This document shows, piece after piece, positions 41,422-50,491 of a DNA stretch of 62,019 nt. Position numbers and translations under genes: made by a program. The stretch spans positions 1-62,019 of the forward strand of contig JAQYVZ010000024.1 in the NCBI GenBank assembly GCA_030145205.1, written 5' to 3'. Below the pieces are notes generated by a model. It was not told the DNA's origin, did no database searches, and was given only the letters and a program-made list of their open reading frames with translations. Every line of letters starts with the position of its first letter. Position 1 is the first letter of the stretch. Origin of the DNA: Desulfuromonadales bacterium. GTDB lineage: Bacteria; Desulfobacterota; Desulfuromonadia; Desulfuromonadales; BM103.

Positions 41422-43704
41422 TTATCGTGCTTGTCCGGCAATCACTGCCTGCCCGGCAATCACTGCCTGCCCGAGCGCCAGCCCACCATCGTTGGGCGGC
41501 ACCAGCGCGTGGGTCAGGACCTTGAAGTCATCGGCTTGTAACTTCTGACAGGCGTGCTCGGTCAGGAAGCGATTCTGAAAGACACCTCCGGAAAGCACCA
41601 CCCGGTCGATGCCAGTTTGTTCGCGCAGCCTGTGGCAGACGTCGGCGATCATCGCGGCGAGGGTGATGTGAAAGCGACCGCTGATCCGGCCGACAGGCAC
41701 GCCGTGCTGAATCTCGTCGACCAGGGCTGAGATCAGCAATTTCGGGTCGAAAACCAGCATCTCTTCGTCCTGCTGCAGGGTATAAGGGTAGAGCACAAAG
41801 TCGAGATTTGGAGCAATCGCCATCTCTAACTCCAGCGCCGCTTGTCCCTCGTAGTTGACCTGGCTGCGTAGCCCGGTCAGGGCGGCGACGGCGTCGAACA
41901 GGCGGCCGCAGCTGCTGGTCAAAGGACTGTTGATGCCCTTGTCGATCATCTGCCGCAGCAGTTTAAACTCGTGGGACGGGATTTCGGCCAGCAGTGGTAT
42001 GTCAGGCAGCTCTTCACCGTACACTTGAGTAAGCAGGCTGATTGCCATGCGGTAGGGTTGCCGGGTGGCAGCGTCGCCGCCCGGCATCGGCAGGTAAGCG
42101 AAGTGGCCGAGGCGCTGGAACTGCATCAGGTCGCCGAGCAGGAACTCTCCGCCCCAGATGTGGCCATCCACACCATAGCCGATGCCGTCGAAGATCATGC
42201 CGAGGCAGGGCTCGGTCTCGCCATGTTCCGCCATGCAGCTGGCCAGATGGGCGTGATGGTGCTGGACGGCGACTGTCGGCAGTGACTCCTGCTCCAGAGC
42301 GTATTGGCTGGAGAGATAGTCGGGGTGCAGATCGTGGGCGATAACCTGCGGTTGCCATTCGAGAATTTTTTGCAGGTGGGTGATGCCCTGTTCGAAAGAG
42401 CTGTAGACGTCGAGGTTCTTCAGATCACCGACATGATGGCTTAAGAACGCCCGGTCCTGGCGGGTCATGCAGAAGGTGTTCTTCAACTCGGCGCCGACCG
42501 CGAGGACATTTCGCTGCGAGGTGGGTAGGGCGATGCCGCGTGGTACATAACCACGGGAGCGACGCAACAGCATCGGCTGGCCCGCCATGATGCGTACGAT
42601 CGAGTCGTCGGTGCGGGTGTAAATCTCGCGGTTGTGGGTGAGATAATCGTCGGCGATGCCGTTGAGGCGTTCGCAGGCGTCGCGGTCCTGGTAGGCGATC
42701 GGTTCATCGGTCAGATTGCCACTGGTCATGACCAGGGCGGAAAAGTGCTGCTCCAGCAGGAGATAGTGCAGCGGGGTGTAGGGCAGCATGACGCCGAAAT
42801 AGCGGTTGCGCGGCGCCACCAGCGGAGAGATTGCGTGCGCATCCCGCTGCACTAGCAGTACAATCGGACGTTCGGTGCTGCTGAGCAGATGTTCCTCGGC
42901 TTTGCTGATCTGGGCATACTGTCTGATCTGATCAAGGTCGCGGCTCATCAGCGCGAACGGTTTTTCGTCGCGAGCCTTGCGGCGGCGCAGTTCGGCCACC
43001 GCGTCATTGTTGCAGGCGTCGACTGCCAGGTGGTAGCCGCCCAGCCCCTTGATCGCCAGGATCTGTCCCTGCCGCAGCAGGGTGATCGCGGTGTCCAGCG
43101 GCGTGGTGGAAGGGTGCGGCGTGCCGTCAGCCTGAAGTAGCTGCAGCTGTGGTCCGCACTGCGGGCAGGCGTTCGGCTGGGCGTGAAAGCGGCGCGAAGC
43201 AGGGTCGTCGTACTCGGCCTGGCAGCTAGGGCACATGGGGAAAGCCGCCATGGTCGTCTTCGGCCGGTCGTAGGGGATGCCGGTGACGATACTGTAACGT
43301 GGCCCGCAGTTGGTGCAGTTGATGAAGGGATAGCGATGGCGTGGGTCCTCAGGGTCGAACAGCTCCCGCAGACAGTCGTCGCAGACATAGGTGTCGGGGG
43401 CGATCTGTGCGGTGTGCTCCGCCTGCTTCTCGCTGTGCCGGATGGTGAAACCGCTGTCGCCGCAGACCGGAATGTCACTCTGCTGCAGGGAAGTGATCGA
43501 CGCCAAGGGGGGGAGCCGGTGTTGCAGCCGGTCGAGGAAGTCAGCAAGCTGGAGTGGTGTGCCTTCCGCCTCAACCAGCACGCCGCGACTGTCATTGAAG
43601 ACCCAGCCGGCGATGCCGCAGTCGAGCGCCTCCCGGTAGACGAAGGGCCGGAAGCCGACGCCCTGGACAATGCCCTCGATGCGGATTTGGGTACGCTGCG
43701 TCAT
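41422..43704 (-). CDS. hypF: Carbamoyltransferase HypF
   Basis: A 760-residue HypF that makes the carbamoyl group used for the CN ligands of NiFe hydrogenase. It has the N-terminal acylphosphatase domain (IEGIVQGVGFRPFVYREA), two zinc-finger pairs (CDDCLREL ... CTNCGPRY ... CPSCQAEY ... CPQCGP), a YrdC-like domain and a C-terminal Kae1-like domain with HHHAHLASC. The C-terminus carries a perfect in-frame 18-bp duplication. It is the last gene of the hypABCDEF order. Confidence 0.96.
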   Translation of the reverse strand: MTQRTQIRIEGIVQGVGFRPFVYREALDCGIAGWVFNDSRGVLVEAEGTPLQLADFLDRLQHRLPPLASITSLQQSDIPVCGDSGFTIRHSEKQAEHTAQIAPDTYVCDDCLRELFDPEDPRHRYPFINCTNCGPRYSIVTGIPYDRPKTTMAAFPMCPSCQAEYDDPASRRFHAQPNACPQCGPQLQLLQADGTPHPSTTPLDTAITLLRQGQILAIKGLGGYHLAVDACNNDAVAELRRRKARDEKPFALMSRDLDQIRQYAQISKAEEHLLSSTERPIVLLVQRDAHAISPLVAPRNRYFGVMLPYTPLHYLLLEQHFSALVMTSGNLTDEPIAYQDRDACERLNGIADDYLTHNREIYTRTDDSIVRIMAGQPMLLRRSRGYVPRGIALPTSQRNVLAVGAELKNTFCMTRQDRAFLSHHVGDLKNLDVYSSFEQGITHLQKILEWQPQVIAHDLHPDYLSSQYALEQESLPTVAVQHHHAHLASCMAEHGETEPCLGMIFDGIGYGVDGHIWGGEFLLGDLMQFQRLGHFAYLPMPGGDAATRQPYRMAISLLTQVYGEELPDIPLLAEIPSHEFKLLRQMIDKGINSPLTSSCGRLFDAVAALTGLRSQVNYEGQAALELEMAIAPNLDFVLYPYTLQQDEEMLVFDPKLLISALVDEIQHGVPVGRISGRFHITLAAMIADVCHRLREQTGIDRVVLSGGVFQNRFLTEHACQKLQADDFKVLTHALVPPNDGGLALGQAVIAGQAVIAGQAR
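41437..41472 (-). repeat. Perfect 18-bp tandem duplication at the hypF 3' end
   Basis: GGCAATCACTGCCTGCCC occurs twice in a row (41437-41454 and 41455-41472). It adds a second GQAVIA hexapeptide before the C-terminal GQAR. Confidence 0.95.
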
Positions 43705-43719
43705 GACATCCTCAGATCT

Positions 43720-44733
43720 TTAGCAGATGCGCGGCAGCTGCTCTCCCGCCAGCATATCGATGGCACGTCGACCGCCGATCGCCGTCTGCATGAACACCTT
43801 ACCTCTCGATTCTCCTGTCACCTCGCCGATAATAACCGCCTCTTTGCCGTGGGGGTGACGCCGCATGATCTGCAGCGCTTCTTGCGCCGCATCGGTGGCC
43901 ACCACGGCGAGCAGTTTGCCCTCGTTAGCAACGAACAGCGGGTCGAGGCCGAGGATTGCGCACACGCCCCGGACCGTGTCACGGATCGGCAGGGCCGTTT
44001 CCTGCAGGCTGATGTCGACTGCCGACTGCAGGGCGATCTCCTTGAGCGTGGTCGCAACACCGCCGCGGGTCGGGTCGCGCATGGCATGTACCCCTTCGCC
44101 CAGTCCTTTTAAAAGATCTGCGACCAGACCATTCAAGGCTGCGCTGTCGGTGCGGATGTCACTTTGCAGTTCCAAGCCTTCCCGGCTGGCAAGGATGGCC
44201 ATACCGTGATCGCCGATGGTGCCGTTGATCAGAATCTTGTCGCCGACTTTGGCATTGTTGCCGCGCAGGTCGATGTCATGATCGAAGAAGCCGATTCCCG
44301 AAGTGTTGATGAAGATCTTGTCCGCCGTGCCGCGCGGCACCACCTTGGTGTCGCCAGTGACGATTTGGGCGTCGGCGCTCTCGGCCGCCTGCTTCATGCT
44401 GGTGAGGATGGTCCGCAGATCCTCCAGCGGCAAACCCTCTTCGAGAATCAGGCCGACGCTGATTGCCAGGGGCTGGGCGCCGCTCATGGCCAGGTCGTTG
44501 ATCGTGCCGTTAATAGCCAGGTCGCCAATGTTGCCGCCCGGGAAGAAGATCGGGTCGACCACGTAAGAATCGGTGGTAAAGGCGAGCCGGCGGCCGTCAT
44601 GCTCAAGCAGCGCGGAATCGTTCTGGTCGCGTGGGCCGATGCCGGAGAGGATCGGCACGATCAGGTTGTCGAGCAGTTGATGGCTGAGTTTGCCACCGCT
44701 GCCATGACCGAGGATGATGATGTTGTCTTTCAT
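43720..44733 (-). CDS. hypE: Hydrogenase maturation protein HypE
   Basis: A 337-residue PurM-like ATPase that dehydrates its C-terminal thiocarboxamide to thiocyanate for the CN ligand. The N-terminal IIILGHGSGGKLSHQL, the MRDPTRGGVATTLKEIA motif and the essential C-terminal PRIC with the terminal Cys are all seen. I start at the ATG at 44731-44733 because it gives the canonical start; the longer frame has no resemblance to the family and overlaps hypD in another frame. It lies 50 bases after hypD and 15 bases before hypF. Confidence 0.95.
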   Translation of the reverse strand: MKDNIIILGHGSGGKLSHQLLDNLIVPILSGIGPRDQNDSALLEHDGRRLAFTTDSYVVDPIFFPGGNIGDLAINGTINDLAMSGAQPLAISVGLILEEGLPLEDLRTILTSMKQAAESADAQIVTGDTKVVPRGTADKIFINTSGIGFFDHDIDLRGNNAKVGDKILINGTIGDHGMAILASREGLELQSDIRTDSAALNGLVADLLKGLGEGVHAMRDPTRGGVATTLKEIALQSAVDISLQETALPIRDTVRGVCAILGLDPLFVANEGKLLAVVATDAAQEALQIMRRHPHGKEAVIIGEVTGESRGKVFMQTAIGGRRAIDMLAGEQLPRIC

Positions 44734-44783
44734 CGCGTTTGACTCGTCTGCGGGGGAAGAAAAAGTTGCGACGGCTCCAGGCT

Positions 44784-45878
44784 TCAGGTGCCGTACTTGT
44801 GCTCTGCGGCGCAGGTCCCTTCGCTCGACACCATGCAGGCGCCGACCGGGGATTCCGGGGTGCAGGTCGTGCCGAACAGCGGACAGTCGCGTGGGGCCAG
44901 CTTGCCCTTGAGGATATCGCCGCAACGGCAGCCCACCGGCTCTCGGGCATCCTCGACCGCCACGTCGAAGCGACGGGCTGCGTCAAAAAAGGCAAAGGTG
45001 TCGCGAATGCGCAGGCCGCTGCCCGGGATGACGCCGATGCCACGCCAGATAGCGTCGCACGGCTCGAAGACCTCGTCGATGATCTGCCTGGCTTTGCGGT
45101 TGCCGTCTGCTGTGACGAAGCGACGGTACTGGTTTTCCACCCGGGCCTCGCCGGCGGTAACCTGTCGAACCAGCATTTCGACTCCTTGCAGAATGTCGAG
45201 CGGCTCGAAGCCGGTGACCACGCAGGCGACCTGGTATTTTTCTGCCAGAGGGAGGTAGGCGTCCGCACCGATAATCGCGCTGACGTGCGCCGGGCAGATG
45301 TAGCCGTCAACCTGTAGCTCAGGATCGGCCGTGAGGGCTTCCATCGGCGCAGGCATGGTCTTGTGAGCACTGAGCACCGAGAAGTTGTCCAGTGACTGTT
45401 TGCTGGCGTGCAGGATGGCACCGGCGACAGTCGGCGTGGTGGTCTCAAAGCCGACTCCGAGGAAAACAATCTGTCGCTGCGGGTTGTTTTGCGCCAAAGC
45501 CACGGCATCGAGCGGCGAGTAGACGATGCGGATGTCGCCGCCGCCGCGGGCCTTCTCTTCTAGCAGGCTGCTGCTGGAGCCGGGCACACGCATCATGTCG
45601 CCGAAGGTGGCGATGATGGTTCCAGTCTGGCGGCTCAAGGCGACAGCATGATCGACATAGCCGATCGGCGTGACGCAAACCGGGCAGCCGGGTCCGGAGA
45701 CCAGCCGGACATTCTCCGGCAGCAGGGAACGGATGCCATGCTGATGGATTGCCATGGTGTGTGTGCCACAGACCTCCATCAGGGTGAGCGGCCGGGGAGC
45801 ATTGGCAACCCTGTCACGGATGCGTTGCACCAGCTGGCGGGCGACCGTCGGGTCACGAAAATCAGCGGCGTGGATCAC
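44784..45878 (-). CDS. hypD: Hydrogenase maturation protein HypD
   Basis: A 364-residue [4Fe-4S] scaffold on which Fe(CN)2CO is assembled together with HypC. LMEVCGTHTMAIHQHGIRSLLP, SGPGCPVCVTP, FLGVGFETTTP, PAPMEAL and the C-terminal GCRCGDILKG with downstream Cys residues are the family blocks. It overlaps hypC by 4 bases, in line with their complex. The gap to hypE is 50 bases. Confidence 0.96.
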   Translation of the reverse strand: MIHAADFRDPTVARQLVQRIRDRVANAPRPLTLMEVCGTHTMAIHQHGIRSLLPENVRLVSGPGCPVCVTPIGYVDHAVALSRQTGTIIATFGDMMRVPGSSSSLLEEKARGGGDIRIVYSPLDAVALAQNNPQRQIVFLGVGFETTTPTVAGAILHASKQSLDNFSVLSAHKTMPAPMEALTADPELQVDGYICPAHVSAIIGADAYLPLAEKYQVACVVTGFEPLDILQGVEMLVRQVTAGEARVENQYRRFVTADGNRKARQIIDEVFEPCDAIWRGIGVIPGSGLRIRDTFAFFDAARRFDVAVEDAREPVGCRCGDILKGKLAPRDCPLFGTTCTPESPVGACMVSSEGTCAAEHKYGT

Positions 45879-46105
45879 GCGATCTCTCCCCCGTCGTCGA
45901 GGACTTCACGGAATAACTGCAGAGTGGCTTCCGCTTCGGCCGGGTCGAGCTTGGCGATGGCAAAGCCGGCGTGGATCAACACGAAATCATCCACGGCGAC
46001 ATCGTCAAGCATCATCAGGCTGGCTTCGCGGGTGACACCATCAATCTCACAGATGGCAACCTCGTCTTCAATTTTGCGGACCTGCATCGGAACAGCAAGG
46101 CACAC
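45875..46105 (-). CDS. hypC: Hydrogenase assembly chaperone HypC
   Basis: A 76-residue HypC/HupF protein beginning MCLAVPMQV, with the essential Cys2 that binds the iron fragment, and a central VAVDDFVLIHAGFAI motif. Size is typical. It overlaps hypD by four bases and follows hypB by 15 bases. Confidence 0.96.
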   Translation of the reverse strand: MCLAVPMQVRKIEDEVAICEIDGVTREASLMMLDDVAVDDFVLIHAGFAIAKLDPAEAEATLQLFREVLDDGGEIA

Positions 46106-46120
46106 GGTCGGATCCTTCCC

Positions 46121-46834
46121 TTAGGCGGTTGCCTGACGAAGCCAGTCGTACCAGCTGTCGAGGCCTTCGCCTGAGTTGCATGACAATTCGAAAATCCGGA
46201 TGTCCGGGTTGACCTGTTGGGCATAGGTGCGGCACTGCTCCAGATTGAAGTCGAGGTAGGGCAGCAGGTCGATCTTGTTGATCAGCATGATGTCGGCAGC
46301 ACGGAACATGTGCGGATATTTCTGTGGCTTGTCTTCGCCCTCGGTGACCGAAAGGATCACAACCTTGTGCTGTTCCCCCAGATCGAACTCGGCCGGACAG
46401 ACCAGGTTGCCGACATTCTCAATCATCAGGATGTCGGCGGCGTCAAGATCGAATCCTTCGACGCCGTGGCCGACCATGTGCGCGTCCAGATGGCAACCGG
46501 CACCGGTGTTGATCTGCTTGACCGGGGCGCCCGTGGCGGCAATGCGATTGGCGTCATTGGCGGTCTGCTGGTCACCCTCCAGAACGGCAAAACAGAGCTC
46601 GGTTTTGAGGTCGCTGATGGTTTTCTCCAGCAAGGAGGTCTTGCCGGAGCCGGGCGAACTGACCAGATTGAGAACGAATACGCCCCTTTCAGCGAACAGA
46701 GCCCGGTTCAGACCGGCCAGACGGTTGTTCTTGGCCAGAAGATCTTCCTCGACCCGCAGGGTCTTCGGCCCGGGGTCATGCTCATGATCATGATGGTGGT
46801 GATTGATTTCACCGCAACCGCATTCAATGCACAT
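46121..46834 (-). CDS. hypB: Hydrogenase nickel incorporation GTPase HypB
   Basis: A 237-residue nickel-inserting GTPase. The N-terminal CIECGC is the high-affinity nickel motif, followed by a short His-rich stretch (HHHHDHEHD) that could store nickel. The P-loop SSPGSGKTS is near residue 60; the metal-binding Cys and His of the GTPase domain appear in GAGCHLDAHM; the NKIDLLPYLDF segment holds the guanine-recognition motif. It begins 2 bases after the hypA stop, as expected for partners in nickel delivery. Confidence 0.96.
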   Translation of the reverse strand: MCIECGCGEINHHHHDHEHDPGPKTLRVEEDLLAKNNRLAGLNRALFAERGVFVLNLVSSPGSGKTSLLEKTISDLKTELCFAVLEGDQQTANDANRIAATGAPVKQINTGAGCHLDAHMVGHGVEGFDLDAADILMIENVGNLVCPAEFDLGEQHKVVILSVTEGEDKPQKYPHMFRAADIMLINKIDLLPYLDFNLEQCRTYAQQVNPDIRIFELSCNSGEGLDSWYDWLRQATA

Positions 46835-46836
46835 CG

Positions 46837-47178
46837 CTACTCAACCTCCATTTCGGTCATTTGTAATTCTTTGCCTTTGGTGAAGTCGAGCATGAAGCTG
46901 CCGCACTGCGGGCATTCAAGTGTGTAGTTGTCGGCCGGGAACTCCTGCTGACAGTCACGACAGCGCATTGCACCCGGGATCCGGTTGATAATCAGACGGC
47001 TACCTTCGAGCAGGGTGCCGCGCACAACCGCCTCAAAGCAGAATTCGACTGCTTCGGCAACCACGCCGGACAGTTCGCCGATGTCGACCGAAACGGACAA
47101 GACTTTGTTGTGTCCTCCCGTGCGGGCATGTTCCTCTGCAATTTCGACCAGACTGCGGGTGATCCCGACTTCATGCAT
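46837..47178 (-). CDS. hypA: Hydrogenase nickel metallochaperone HypA
   Basis: A 113-residue HypA. MHEVGI at the N-terminus carries the conserved nickel-binding His2, and the zinc site is formed by CRDCQQEF and CPQCGS. It is the first gene of hypABCDEF. The start has only a weak ribosome site. No hydrogenase structural genes are in the window, so the targets lie elsewhere. Confidence 0.95.
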   Translation of the reverse strand: MHEVGITRSLVEIAEEHARTGGHNKVLSVSVDIGELSGVVAEAVEFCFEAVVRGTLLEGSRLIINRIPGAMRCRDCQQEFPADNYTLECPQCGSFMLDFTKGKELQMTEMEVE

Positions 47179-47398
47179 CGGTGTGTCTTTCTTGTTTCAA
47201 AGGGGTCACTGGCGACTGTGCCCTGAAACCGGTGTTGATGATGAATGAAATGTTTTTTTTGTTGTCTGCCCCTAATGTTATCAAAAAACACCACCGAACC
47301 TTGAGAAAAAATCAAGCATCCGGCCAGGAGCGTGGCAAATAGCCAGCAGGACATCAGGTCTCTGTCTTGTGATGGTTTCATTTCGTAATGACAATAAA

Positions 47399-47414
47399 TG
47401 GCGTGCAACTTGCA
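47399..47414 (+). promoter_or_regulatory. Sigma-54-like -24/-12 element
   Basis: TGGCGTGCAACTTGCA keeps the invariant GG and GC at the right 10-base spacing and matches TGGC and TTGCA, but deviates at two positions of the -24 box. It would direct a long leader toward the GntR gene. A match of this quality can occur by chance. Confidence 0.25.
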
Positions 47415-47816
47415 ATTTCCTTGGTCCAGTGTCTGCGGAGACCGTCGCTGTTGCGCCCCGTTTCTGATCAAGAGTGCCCCAGGATAGCGCGTAAAATGTT
47501 ATCCAAAACTCCCTGCTCGTGGTGGGCGATGTTGGCCGTTGGCTGACAGCAGAGTCAGGGTATCCGGGCCTTCAGGAGGCAGTCGACAGATTGGCTCCGG
47601 GGTCGGGGCCTGGATACTTTATCTTTTTTGTCGAAGATGTGCCGCAGGCTATCCTGATTGATAAGGTGATAATAAGCCGGGAACCGGGCAGCATTGTCTG
47701 CCTGTCGCTTGTCGAAATGATCCGATGCCCGACAATGAGTGTGTAATTTTTACCCACAGCGTCAACCGTGGTCTGGTATTGCGGTGGCGGAAGCGATGAG
47801 ACAATTGCCGCAGATG

Positions 47817-47830
47817 GTGTCATTCGACAC
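47817..47830. promoter_or_regulatory. Candidate operator in front of the GntR gene
   Basis: GTGTC-ATTC-GACAC is a perfect 5+5 inverted repeat 36 bases before the regulator start, in the position expected for autoregulation by a GntR-family dimer. Confidence 0.35.
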
Positions 47831-47866
47831 GCCATAAATAGGCAGAACTGAAAAAGGTGGTTCGAC

Positions 47867-48574
47867 GTGAATACTGCAATCAGCTATAATGACAACTACG
47901 CATTCAAGACGAAGAAACTCGTGCATCATTTGACGTTGCGGGAGCAGATCCTGGACACGATCCGCAAGCAAATCCTCCGGGGCAAGCTCAAGCCGGGGGA
48001 ACGGGTCGCGGAGCCGGAACTGGCAGAGCAGTTCGGGATCAGCAGGACGCCGATTCGGGAAGCCTTCCGCCAGTTGGAGTCAGAAGGGTATCTGACCGTC
48101 GTGCCACGCCGGGGCGCGGTTGTGGCCTCCCTGTCTGACCGGGATGTGCAGGAATTTTACGCCATCAGGAGTGTTCTTGAGGGCTATGCCGCTGAACTGG
48201 CTGCTGGACACCTTTCTGAGAAGGATCTGGCCCGGTTGGATACGATCAACCAGAAGCTCAAGCGTTCGGCACAAACAGGGAATGGCAAAGCCTTTTGTCA
48301 GGCTTACGACGAGTTCCACGCCACCTTCCTGAAAGCTTCGGACAACAGCAAGTTGTTTGAATTGATCCAGCAGTTGGGCATGAAATTCAGCAGCTCGCGC
48401 ATTGCCGCGCTGATCGAAAGCGGGCAGATGGCCTTTCCCGAGGTTGATTACGACGATGTCCTGGAAGCATTTCGTCGTCAGGACGGTAAGACGGCCAAGT
48501 CGCTGGTCAAACAGTCGGCGGCAACGGTCGGCACGATGTTGCGGAAGAGTTTGGCACCCAGGCAGGTCGATTGA
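47867..48574 (+). CDS. GntR/FadR-family transcriptional regulator
   Basis: A 235-residue regulator with an N-terminal winged helix (about residues 25-95; LREQILDTIRKQILRGKLKPG ... ELAEQFGISRTPIREAFRQLE ... RGAVVA) and a C-terminal all-helical FCD domain (about 100-225) whose Asp and His residues often bind a metal ion. It is placed directly upstream of the nickel/cobalt importer genes, where NikR is more usual. I infer that it controls nickel uptake and perhaps the divergent hyp operon. The ligand is unknown. Confidence 0.85.
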   Translation: MNTAISYNDNYAFKTKKLVHHLTLREQILDTIRKQILRGKLKPGERVAEPELAEQFGISRTPIREAFRQLESEGYLTVVPRRGAVVASLSDRDVQEFYAIRSVLEGYAAELAAGHLSEKDLARLDTINQKLKRSAQTGNGKAFCQAYDEFHATFLKASDNSKLFELIQQLGMKFSSSRIAALIESGQMAFPEVDYDDVLEAFRRQDGKTAKSLVKQSAATVGTMLRKSLAPRQVD

Positions 48575-48634
48575 ACTGATCTGTTCGTTGGCCTGCGGGG
48601 TTGATTTCACTTTAATTTCGGGTGGAGTTGCACT

Positions 48635-49651
48635 ATGCATATGGCCGACGCTTTACTGAGTCCTCAGGTGGGTGGGGTTTTCTGGGTGGCTGCTGCAGGC
48701 ACCATTGCGGTTTGCTCTCGCAAGCTTAAAAGCGACCCTGATGACAGTCGAATCCCCTTGATGGGGGTGCTCGGCGCCTTTGTGTTTGCGGCGCAAATGA
48801 TTAATTTTACAATCCCCGCCACCGGTTCCAGCGGCCACCTTGGCGGCGGACTCCTGCTGGCGGCCCTGCTTGGGCCTTCGGCCGCTTTCCTGACGATCGC
48901 TTCGGTGCTGGTCGTCCAGGCCCTCTTCTTTGCCGATGGCGGTCTTCTGGCGCTCGGCTGTAATATTTTCAATCTGGGCTTTTTCCCCGCCTTTCTCGCT
49001 TATCCGTTTATTTTTAAGCCACTCACTGGAACCCGGCCCAGTCGCAAGCGCCTGTTCTGGGCCAGCCTGCTCGCGGCCCTGGTCGCTTTGCAACTCGGCT
49101 CACTGGGGGTTGTGGCGCAAACCAGCTGGTCTGGCATCGCGGCGCTGCCGTTCACCTCGTTCCTGCTGGTGATGCAGCCGATCCACCTGGCGATCGGCCT
49201 GGTGGAAGGGCTGGTGACGGCCGTGGTGGTCGGTCTGATCTGGAACGGTCAACCGGAGTTGCTGCGTTTGTCGACGGCCCGCTCTGCCGCACCTGTTGCC
49301 GGGCGGCGCAAGCTGGTGGTCGCGCTACTGAGTGTGGCAGTCCTGGTCGGCGGCGTTTTCTCCTGGTATGCCTCGGCGCAGCCTGACGGCCTGGAGTGGT
49401 CGATTCAGCAAGTCACCGGTCAGGAAGAGCTGGCGCACTCACAGCCGCCGGTCCATGGTCTGCTGGCGGCTCTGCAGGAGAAACTGGCGTTTCTGCCTGA
49501 TTACGGTTTTGCAGATCTTTCTGAGATGGAGGACGGTTCCTTGCAGTCTCGCAGCGGGACCAGCCTGTCAGGCATCTTGGGCGCCGGTCTGACTCTGCTG
49601 CTGGCCCTTCTGTTCGGTCTGGCTGCCAGGAAACGGCCACATCGTTCCTGA
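48635..49651 (+). CDS. nikMN: ECF nickel/cobalt transporter substrate-binding membrane subunit, CbiM-CbiN-like fusion
   Basis: A 338-residue membrane protein. MHMADALLSP at the N-terminus provides the metal-binding amino group and His2 of CbiM/NikM. Six or more helices follow to about residue 210, and then a PDGLE-containing C-terminal part with its own helix near 225 and another at the end, which corresponds to the CbiN/NikN subunit. Next to hyp genes, nickel is the likeliest substrate, though cobalt cannot be excluded. It starts 60 bases after the regulator gene. Confidence 0.88.
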   Translation: MHMADALLSPQVGGVFWVAAAGTIAVCSRKLKSDPDDSRIPLMGVLGAFVFAAQMINFTIPATGSSGHLGGGLLLAALLGPSAAFLTIASVLVVQALFFADGGLLALGCNIFNLGFFPAFLAYPFIFKPLTGTRPSRKRLFWASLLAALVALQLGSLGVVAQTSWSGIAALPFTSFLLVMQPIHLAIGLVEGLVTAVVVGLIWNGQPELLRLSTARSAAPVAGRRKLVVALLSVAVLVGGVFSWYASAQPDGLEWSIQQVTGQEELAHSQPPVHGLLAALQEKLAFLPDYGFADLSEMEDGSLQSRSGTSLSGILGAGLTLLLALLFGLAARKRPHRS

Positions 49652-49678
49652 TCGATTGACTTCTTGACGGGGGATCTG

Positions 49679-50491
49679 GTGGCTGGAACCGAGAGCCGTC
49701 TGTTCGACATCACATTTCTGGACATGCTTGCCTGCCAGGAGAGCCCCGTGCATCGCTTGGATGCGCGGGCCAAGGTGCTGACCACCTTCATCTTTGTGGT
49801 CGTGGTGGCCTCCTTTGACAAGTACGCGGTGGTGTCGCTGTTGCCCCTGTTCCTGTTCCCGCTGGTTCTGGTTGTGCAGGCGCGTCTGCCGTACGGCTTT
49901 CTCGGGAAACGACTGCTGTTGGTGGCGCCCTTTGCACTGATGGTCGGCGCTTTCAACCCCCTGCTCGATCAACAGACGCAGCTGCTGCTCGGCACCTTTG
50001 CGGTGACGGGTGGCTGGCTCTCCTTCCTGTCCATTCTGCTACGGTTTACCCTGACGGTCGGCATGGCTCTGGTGTTGATTGCCGTCACCAGCTTCCCCGG
50101 GATCTGCAACGCCATCGACAAGCTCGGTGCGCCGCGGGTGTTCGCGTTGCAGCTGCTTTTCCTGTATCGTTACATTTTCGTATTGGGCGAGGAGGCCCGG
50201 CGGATGGTGCGCGCTCGCAGCTTACGCTCCTTCCATGGCCGCGGCAATGGGCTGAAGGTGTATGGCGCTCTCTTGACGCAGCTGCTGTGGCGAACCATTG
50301 AGCGCGCCCAACGGGTCCACAAGGCGATGCTCAGCCGCGGTTTTGTCGGCACGGTTCCCTTGTTGCAGATGAAACGGTTTACCTGGCAGGATGGGGCCTT
50401 TGTCGGCTTGTGGTGCGGTTTCTTTATTGCCGTGCGGATTTTGTCCGGTTCGGCTGAATTACAGGTCTGGGTTGCGGAGCTTTTGAAATGA
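49679..50491 (+). CDS. nikQ: ECF nickel/cobalt transporter transmembrane coupling subunit (CbiQ/NikQ)
   Basis: A 270-residue T component with five or so helices. The N-terminal SPVHRLDARAKVLTTFIFVVVV and the coupling segments with RARSLRSF and AMLSRGF (Ala-Arg-Gly type coupling helices) are characteristic. I start at the GTG at 49679, preceded by GGGGGA; a TTG 15 bases upstream is the alternative. It overlaps the ATPase gene by 4 bases. Confidence 0.9.
   Translation: MAGTESRLFDITFLDMLACQESPVHRLDARAKVLTTFIFVVVVASFDKYAVVSLLPLFLFPLVLVVQARLPYGFLGKRLLLVAPFALMVGAFNPLLDQQTQLLLGTFAVTGGWLSFLSILLRFTLTVGMALVLIAVTSFPGICNAIDKLGAPRVFALQLLFLYRYIFVLGEEARRMVRARSLRSFHGRGNGLKVYGALLTQLLWRTIERAQRVHKAMLSRGFVGTVPLLQMKRFTWQDGAFVGLWCGFFIAVRILSGSAELQVWVAELLK

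Larger units (their letters stand above)
47179..47866. other. Long divergent intergenic region between hypA and the GntR gene
   Basis: No credible gene was found in 688 bases. It must hold the promoters of hypABCDEF and of the GntR-nickel importer unit. A plus-strand sigma-54-like motif (47399-47414) and a GTGTC-N4-GACAC inverted repeat (47817-47830) are listed separately. A frame of about 75 codons at 47519-47746 was judged to be noise. Confidence 0.5.

Noticed and set aside
47519-47746. 75-codon frame in the hypA-gntR gap
   Set aside because: No good ribosome site, no homology that I recognise and no neighbour logic; probably chance.
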